Assembly (NCBI GenBank): GCA_026419785.1 | Contig: JAODTK010005753.1 | Span: 124,001-188,000, forward strand | Direction: 5' to 3' | Origin: Sclerodactyla briareus | Taxonomy: Eukaryota; Echinodermata; Holothuroidea; Dendrochirotida; Sclerodactylidae | DNA: 64,000 nt | Shown here: positions 58,894 through 64,000 of the stretch, one piece after another | Numbering within the stretch: the first letter of the stretch is position 1 | Layout of the letters: each line of letters begins with the position of its first letter | Program-made: the position numbers and the translations under genes | Notes under the pieces: model-generated | Told to the model about the DNA's origin: nothing | Databases searched by the model: none | What the model saw: only the letters and a program-made list of their open reading frames with translations

Positions 58894-60641
58894 GTAAATA
58901 AATCATCCTCATGATTCCAGGGTATTAAGGACAACTGCAGGATAACTTATATTCGGAGGCTACTATATTAGCTGAAGGAAAAATGAATGGGTCAGTCCAA
59001 ACCCGAAGTTCGTTACGACTTTTCGCTTTCGGGGTTCACAGTCCTTGGAGTTTGTGCATGTGTCTTGCGCAAGAATCCGAAAATCACCCATATGCAATAT
59101 TGAATGATTGTCGCTTGCACAACCCTGCAAACGTTCTTTGTTTTCTTTGAATGTACACAAATTTTCACTTCGAAAAGCAATTAGTCATTGGGAGAGGATG
59201 CTGTAAGTGGTTTGTAGGTGTCGATGGTTACTTTGGTGAGAGAGAGACACACAACTCCCTGCTAATTGTTGACTTATTCAACAAAATGAAACAATGAAAT
59301 ACTTAACATAACTTCCTGGGTCGTTTGTCCAAGTGTGGACATCATGCGTTATTGTGGCAATTGGATTCTTCCCCAATTTCTCTGCATAATGGACAGAACT
59401 TCACACAATAGGAACATCTAATTGAAATGAGGTTTGGACGCATATCGGTACAGTTTTCCTTCTCACGATATGTCCCCTCTTTGTGTTTCACGCCTACAGT
59501 TGTCTTCAAATCTTTAAGAACCTTCTTCCTTTATGTATCAGAGCGGGCACCCTCCAGCTCCTTTTTACCCACAACTTTGCACCATATCGTCAGGGAGACA
59601 TAGTAAGTGTATACACTGTAGATCTCTTTCACTTCTCGCACTTCCTCCGGCCGCCGTCAGTACTGAAGATTGACTGCCACTTGAATGCATTTTTTCTTGT
59701 CATCTTCTCCCAAGCAGCTCTGTTCTGAGCTAGACATTTTGCTTACACGAGGCTCAACCCTGTCCCTTCCCTGATGTTGTCATACCACTGTTTTTTCTTT
59801 GACGTCCGACCCCTTCTCTTCTCTTCGACCTTCGCCTAGTTTTGTATGTAATGGCGGCGAAACAATGTTTTGTATTGTCGCACAGGATAAACAAAAGAGA
59901 AGAAGCGACATGCATTGACAAAGATAACATACTTGTGCAGGTATTGTCCCTCCTGGGCATCCCAGATTACAACAGATGAAGAGGGAAAAGAACCAAGACA
60001 GCTAATCCTGCAACCCCTCTCCCCTCCCCACCCCTCTCTCGACAGCCAGTTAGGTTATTTCGCTTAAACTAGCTATGCTGGTTGCGCTAAAATCGTAATC
60101 CGCCACAGGTCAGAATTATTTGAGTGTATGATGGCCATTATGTGGAAAACTGCAAAATGTCTCTCCTCGCACAGATAAGACTGGGTTAAGTTCATACTTG
60201 ACTGGTGCTACCTATCTGGTGGTCCTGGATTTCTGGTCAATGGTCATAGAGGGGCATATAACTATTAGGGCAATTCCAGCTAACAGTCTCATGGACACTA
60301 AAATTTCAAACTACTTGTTGCTTTACAAAGCATGCATTGTTAATGTACCATTCAAATTGAACTCCTTCAGTTTCCGTACCAAACAGGATTTGTTTACAAT
60401 TTTTGTATTGAATAACTGATAAAGCACTTTGGGGTAAAAATTCCTTCAAAAGACCCATGCCATAGCAGTTAAAATGTTGTGAATTCAAAAACACAGTGAG
60501 CAACTCAAACACCATATTACCGCAGAAAAACACCTGTTGAAGTAGGTACTGGCTTTTTAGTTACAGTATGAACAACAAAAATTGTCATCTATGTGATAGT
60601 ACGTAAGAGCCAACACGGAACAAAGTCATACCACCTGAATA
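58894..60641. other. Intron; no gene recognised
   Basis: AT-rich DNA with a CCCCTCTCCCC tract at 60017-60038. Confidence 0.5.
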
Positions 60642-60885
60642 TGTAACGAAACAAACAAAATTTTCATTCACCTCTTTTTTCCCTTACCTTATTTTGCTGT
60701 ACCATATAGGCCTGACTTTTATACAACTTTTTTGCCAGTCCTCACCAGTGTAATCATGGACAGAACATGATAATTGTCAACTACCCTATTTAGTATATCA
60801 ATGTCAAAGACTAACGAAACTAACAATGTAGCTAAACGAAACTAACACAAATTTAGGGGTATGTAACGAAACGAACAGGGTGTAT
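60642..60885. repeat. Cluster of AACGAAAC words
   Basis: GTAACGAAACAAAC, CTAACGAAACTAAC, CTAAACGAAACTAAC and GTAACGAAACGAAC occur within 240 bases, with CTAATGAAACTAAC again near 62145. The repeated word is about 12 bases long. It is a minisatellite-like cluster or a diffuse repeat. Confidence 0.6.
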
Positions 60886-62600
60886 GAGTTAAAGAGGCCT
60901 TCCGCAATTTTCCAACAAATAACCATACAACATTAGAGACAATGGCTCCTAGTGTAGACATGTAGAAAGATGGGATGCCATTAAATGTAGGCTCAAAGGT
61001 AATCTGGAGGTAGTTTGAGCTATTCCATGGAAATCAAAGAATCTCACTTCTTATCATGAATAGCCAAGTATATTTTTACAGCCGTACCATGAACCCATTT
61101 GAATACACTTTATCAGAATTGTCATTTAAGATCAATGTAGGCTTAATTCAGTGGTAAGGGCTGACTCAAAATAGTAATGTGCAATGCCTAAATGGCGGGG
61201 TAGGGGGGGGGCATCACTGAATGGATATCCATCTGTCCAAGGGGGGGGGGTGGGGGTGATGCTACTTAAATTGGATGACTGTGGAGCATGCAATGTTTTT
61301 GTTCAGTTGGCACATTGAATACACACTCAGCATAGTAATTTTCTTTGGTATCTGTCAATTCATTATGGCTATGTTATGTGCCAGGACAGTTGGAATGGAA
61401 GGGGGGGGGGGGGAGCTATTAAAAATGTAGCCCTAGTTCTGACAAATGTCCCGGGCCATCTCAGTCGTGCCAATAAGTTTGCTGAGATGACAGACATTGA
61501 TGGGAGCACTTTTTAACCTTCCAAACATTCAGGAAAATGCCTACCTTTCTATATACACCCCCAGGGTCCCATCGCAGTAGTGTAATATCATAGAATTTAT
61601 TGTAACATGAGGGGTGTTTCAAAGTGTATCGTCGAAGAGGGCCATTCACCAAGTAAGAATTCCATGCTTGCACAAGAAAGTCAGCACAATTCTTCAGATC
61701 TTCTCCTATAATTAGCAGTTCTTCTGCATTGGCAGCAACATGGCTGCTATTCCTGTGGCATAATATCTGTAGTTTTAATGCAAACTTTAATATGGAACCT
61801 TACAGGAGCTCTGTTCAACTGCAACCATTATTTATTTGTTTAGTGTCTTTCTAACTATGCTCAGTGTATTTTTTCTAAGCCCAGCAAGTTGCACCAACTT
61901 ATCCATGAATCCCAACCATGAATACTACAATCTCGAAGATACCAAAAAATCAAGTATTCACCCCTAAAAATGCAAACAGTGAATGTCCCATTTTTTGTCA
62001 AGACTATTTCAGAGAACCATTGCTAATTCATTTATCACTAACTTTGTTGCTTGAGCATCATGAATTAGCAATGGTTTTCGGAAATTAGGTGCTCTATGAT
62101 TTTCCCATACAGACACCTTCTTAAATGAATCTGTAACTAAACTACCTAATGAAACTAACAAGATTTTTTTTAGTTTCTGCATTTCTCTAACATCACCATG
62201 TATGTTTGGCCAATTGAATTTGATGTTTTAATGGAGCTTGAGTACGTCACTTTCACACATAAAAACTACCGCTGCCATATCACTTGTGTTGAGCGCGAAT
62301 CTGAATGTAAACATGAGTGGCAAAAAACCCATGAGATTTTTGCGTAACAAAAACTACGAGGACAAAAAGTAGTTTGAACATAGAGATCCACCAAGGATCC
62401 CTCATCACGTTTTTGTTGATGATATTAGTATGGACCTAAGGTTTATGTAGCACATTAACATGAATCGTTATTTACAACTATGACAGTTACAGGACAAAGT
62501 TGTACTGGTACAAGCATAAATGTACGACACTAACCGGAATTGCCCATTACATTGAAAAAAAACTTGGATATTTCACCTGCCCTTAATAGATTGCATTTAC
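60886..62600. other. Intron; no gene recognised
   Basis: G-runs lie at 61203-61211, 61241-61250 and 61400-61412. No exon or element recognised. Confidence 0.5.
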
Positions 62601-62645
62601 TGTGGTTTGAGCTACAGCACCATTGGTGCTTTAGTTGACAAAACC
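62600..62645. repeat. Palindromic AGCACCATTGGTGCT element
   Basis: Partner of the element at 42110-42160, here with a perfect 15-base palindrome at about 62617-62631. It lies about 140 bases before the next TRMT2A exon. Confidence 0.7.
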
Positions 62646-62769
62646 AAACATATTGGCAACAAAGGCAAAAGCCAAGCTGCCCAAAATGGATTGTTTTGGT
62701 TGATGGGGCAGGTGGGGTTGTGTGTCGGAGTATGAGCTGCTGCATGACATGGCTCATAATGGCAGACAG

Positions 62770-62906
62770 GAATCACTCTCAGTTGAAGTCCACCCTCCAC
62801 AGAGGACTTTGAAGCGAGAAGAAGAACTGAGGGAATCCTTCTCACCGTCTGGTCCCGTGGGCGACTCTGGAATCACCTCGCTGTATATGATGCTCTGTGG
62901 AAAAAG
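62770..62906 (+). CDS. TRMT2A: TRMT2A-like methyltransferase, exon before the catalytic domain
   Basis: The open frame reads REEELRESFSPSGP, then SGITSLYMMLCGK, up to a donor AAAAG/GTAAAA at 62907 (phase 2). The human protein has ELAELKTSLAQHF followed by SGVTCLYF at this place, directly before the SAM-binding domain. The acceptor GCAGACAG at 62769 gives phase 0, as left by the previous exon at 58893, but has no pyrimidine tract, so the left border is the weaker one. The catalytic exons must lie to the right of the window. Confidence 0.8.
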
Positions 62907-62979
62907 GTAAAAATTGGAAATTTATAAAATAGTGCAAAAATTACCACCAAGTTGTATCAAGTGCACTTCACATATACTC

Positions 62980-63195
62980 TGGTCTTGGAACAACCTGTTG
63001 TCCACACCTGGTAGTTATAGGCTGCACCGAAGTGCGCTTTGACACACGTTGCACCTCACAGTACCCCTTAGCACCTGGTGGAGAGAAGCAATCGGAATGA
63101 AGCACCTTGCTCAAGGGTACAACATTGACTTGAACCCACCACCTCTGGGTTATAAGCTCAACGCCCTACCGATTAGCCACCAAGGCTCCCCTCAC
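62980..63195 (-). mobile_element. V-SINE-like tRNA-derived SINE
   Basis: Read on the minus strand, GGTGGCTAATCGGTAGGGCG (A-box region, about 63163-63182) is followed by GTGGGTTCAAGTC (B-box, 63127-63139). Then comes TTGAGCAAGGTGCTT and a body down to about 62980. A tRNA head followed by the TTGAGCAAGG word is typical of the tRNA-SINE group with a conserved central domain known from fishes and lower deuterostomes. Confidence 0.75.
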
Positions 63196-64000
63196 GTACG
63201 GTGCATTTTGCACAGAATTTCCTGTGGATTAAAAGATCTGTAAGATCCTCTACTGATCATGTGTAACAGATTTCCAGGATATTCTTCTGGTATAGATAAT
63301 GAGGTGTTGCTACGAGTCAAATATTTATTGGTGTTAATGTATTGAATATTTCTTACTATGGCCAACTGCGAATGAAACTAGTCATTAGATTTTGTCTTCA
63401 CTGTTTTGTTAGCTCAAACCAGCTAATGCCTGTTTTTTGAGCTATTGGAATCTTCATGTCCTCTATCTATCTATCTCTCTTCTATCTATCATCCTGTGTC
63501 CAACAATTGGCCTTTTTGGCTCCCAAACAGTCAGCCCTGCGCTGGATGTTGACCAAACTTTGGACACAATGTTCATTGACCCATGGGACTGTTTGACCTG
63601 TGGAGGTCAATTCCAAGGCCATTCAAAAGGGTCAATATAGGCCATGCATGGTACAATTTTCAAATGTATCTCCTACAACTTTTAAGTGCTCAGTGCATGA
63701 TGTTCGAAAACGAATCATGACGTGGCCTGACAGCCGTACCTTCCGGGTGGTTCATTATATGAATTCACAACAATGGTCCTTGAAATTGATCTCATGTTCT
63801 TGTTTGCGTGTGCCTGTGTGCACTTCTGCATGTTATTTTGTAAGCTTAGCTCCCCCCCTGAGCATACTTCCAAAACTGTACGTGGGGTCTTGTCTCTCTT
63901 CAGGCATGCTGCTGTTTTTTTCTTGCCTGAACTTTGTTTGAGGAGAGACTAGCAATCACTTTGTTTGGTTGGTGGCGGTCTGTTTGTCTGTCTGTTTGTT
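63196..64000. other. Intron; no gene recognised
   Basis: A small (TATC)n tract lies at 63463-63489. A phrase around GTTGACCAAACTTTGGACACAATG near 63548 looks like a satellite word. The next methyltransferase exon is not in the window. Confidence 0.5.

Noticed and set aside
58650..58934. Minus-strand ORF of 94 codons
   Set aside because: Shadow of the TRMT2A exon at 58676-58893, which has splice sites and clear homology on the plus strand.

Overview
This is eukaryotic, almost certainly metazoan, nuclear DNA of ordinary base composition. It has split exons with GT/AG borders, tRNA-derived SINEs, several non-LTR retrotransposon remnants, MITE-like and satellite repeats, and no dense long ORFs. 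The mix (V-SINE-like tRNA element, CR1-like LINEs, a large-ORF element family that I know mainly from marine invertebrates, GGTCA-rich satellites) suggests a marine invertebrate, perhaps an echinoderm, hemichordate or cephalochordate. That placement is a guess from repeat style only. Repeat copies differ by many one-base indels and there are long G, C and T runs, so part of the divergence may be uncorrected long-read error.

Left part (1-34.5 kb). I find no convincing host gene here. It holds a MITE-like element (1.5-1.8 kb), a 1.4 kb tandem repeat that has captured the 3' half of a tRNA-derived SINE (4.2-10.2 kb), microsatellites, a broken minus-strand LINE (11.1-12.0 kb), and a region (13.4-25.9 kb) rich in one dispersed repeat family whose most conserved part is a short GC-rich hairpin. 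That module lies in one orientation at 13.5-15.6 kb and in the other at 20.3-25.8 kb. Two satellite-like arrays (17.2-18.7 kb), a TCGGAC minisatellite (27.1-27.4 kb), two plus-strand LINE fragments and a full-length minus-strand SINE follow.

Right part (34.5-64 kb). The one recognisable host gene is a plus-strand homologue of the tRNA (uracil-5-)-methyltransferase TRMT2A. Five exons or exon parts are supported strongly enough to name: two RRM exons (34.6 and 35.8 kb), the end of the RRM (37.3 kb), a linker exon with frame breaks (42.2 kb), and a paired exon set in the central domain (58.7 and 62.8 kb). The exons share splice phase where this can be tested, and the order follows the protein. 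The SAM-binding catalytic part must lie beyond the right edge. One expected central exon was not found between 42.4 and 58.7 kb.

The introns of this gene are packed with repeats: a dimeric satellite of about 310 bp (38.1-39.9 and 41.4-42.1 kb), tandem duplications, and at 47.7-55.3 kb a decayed minus-strand element with a very long former ORF. That element is itself split by a minus-strand LINE (about 49.55-52.5 kb) whose 3' microsatellite tail abuts the resumed reading frame. A pair of diverged inverted repeats (46.3-46.7 and 56.6-57.0 kb) brackets this nest and may be the outer ends of the older element.
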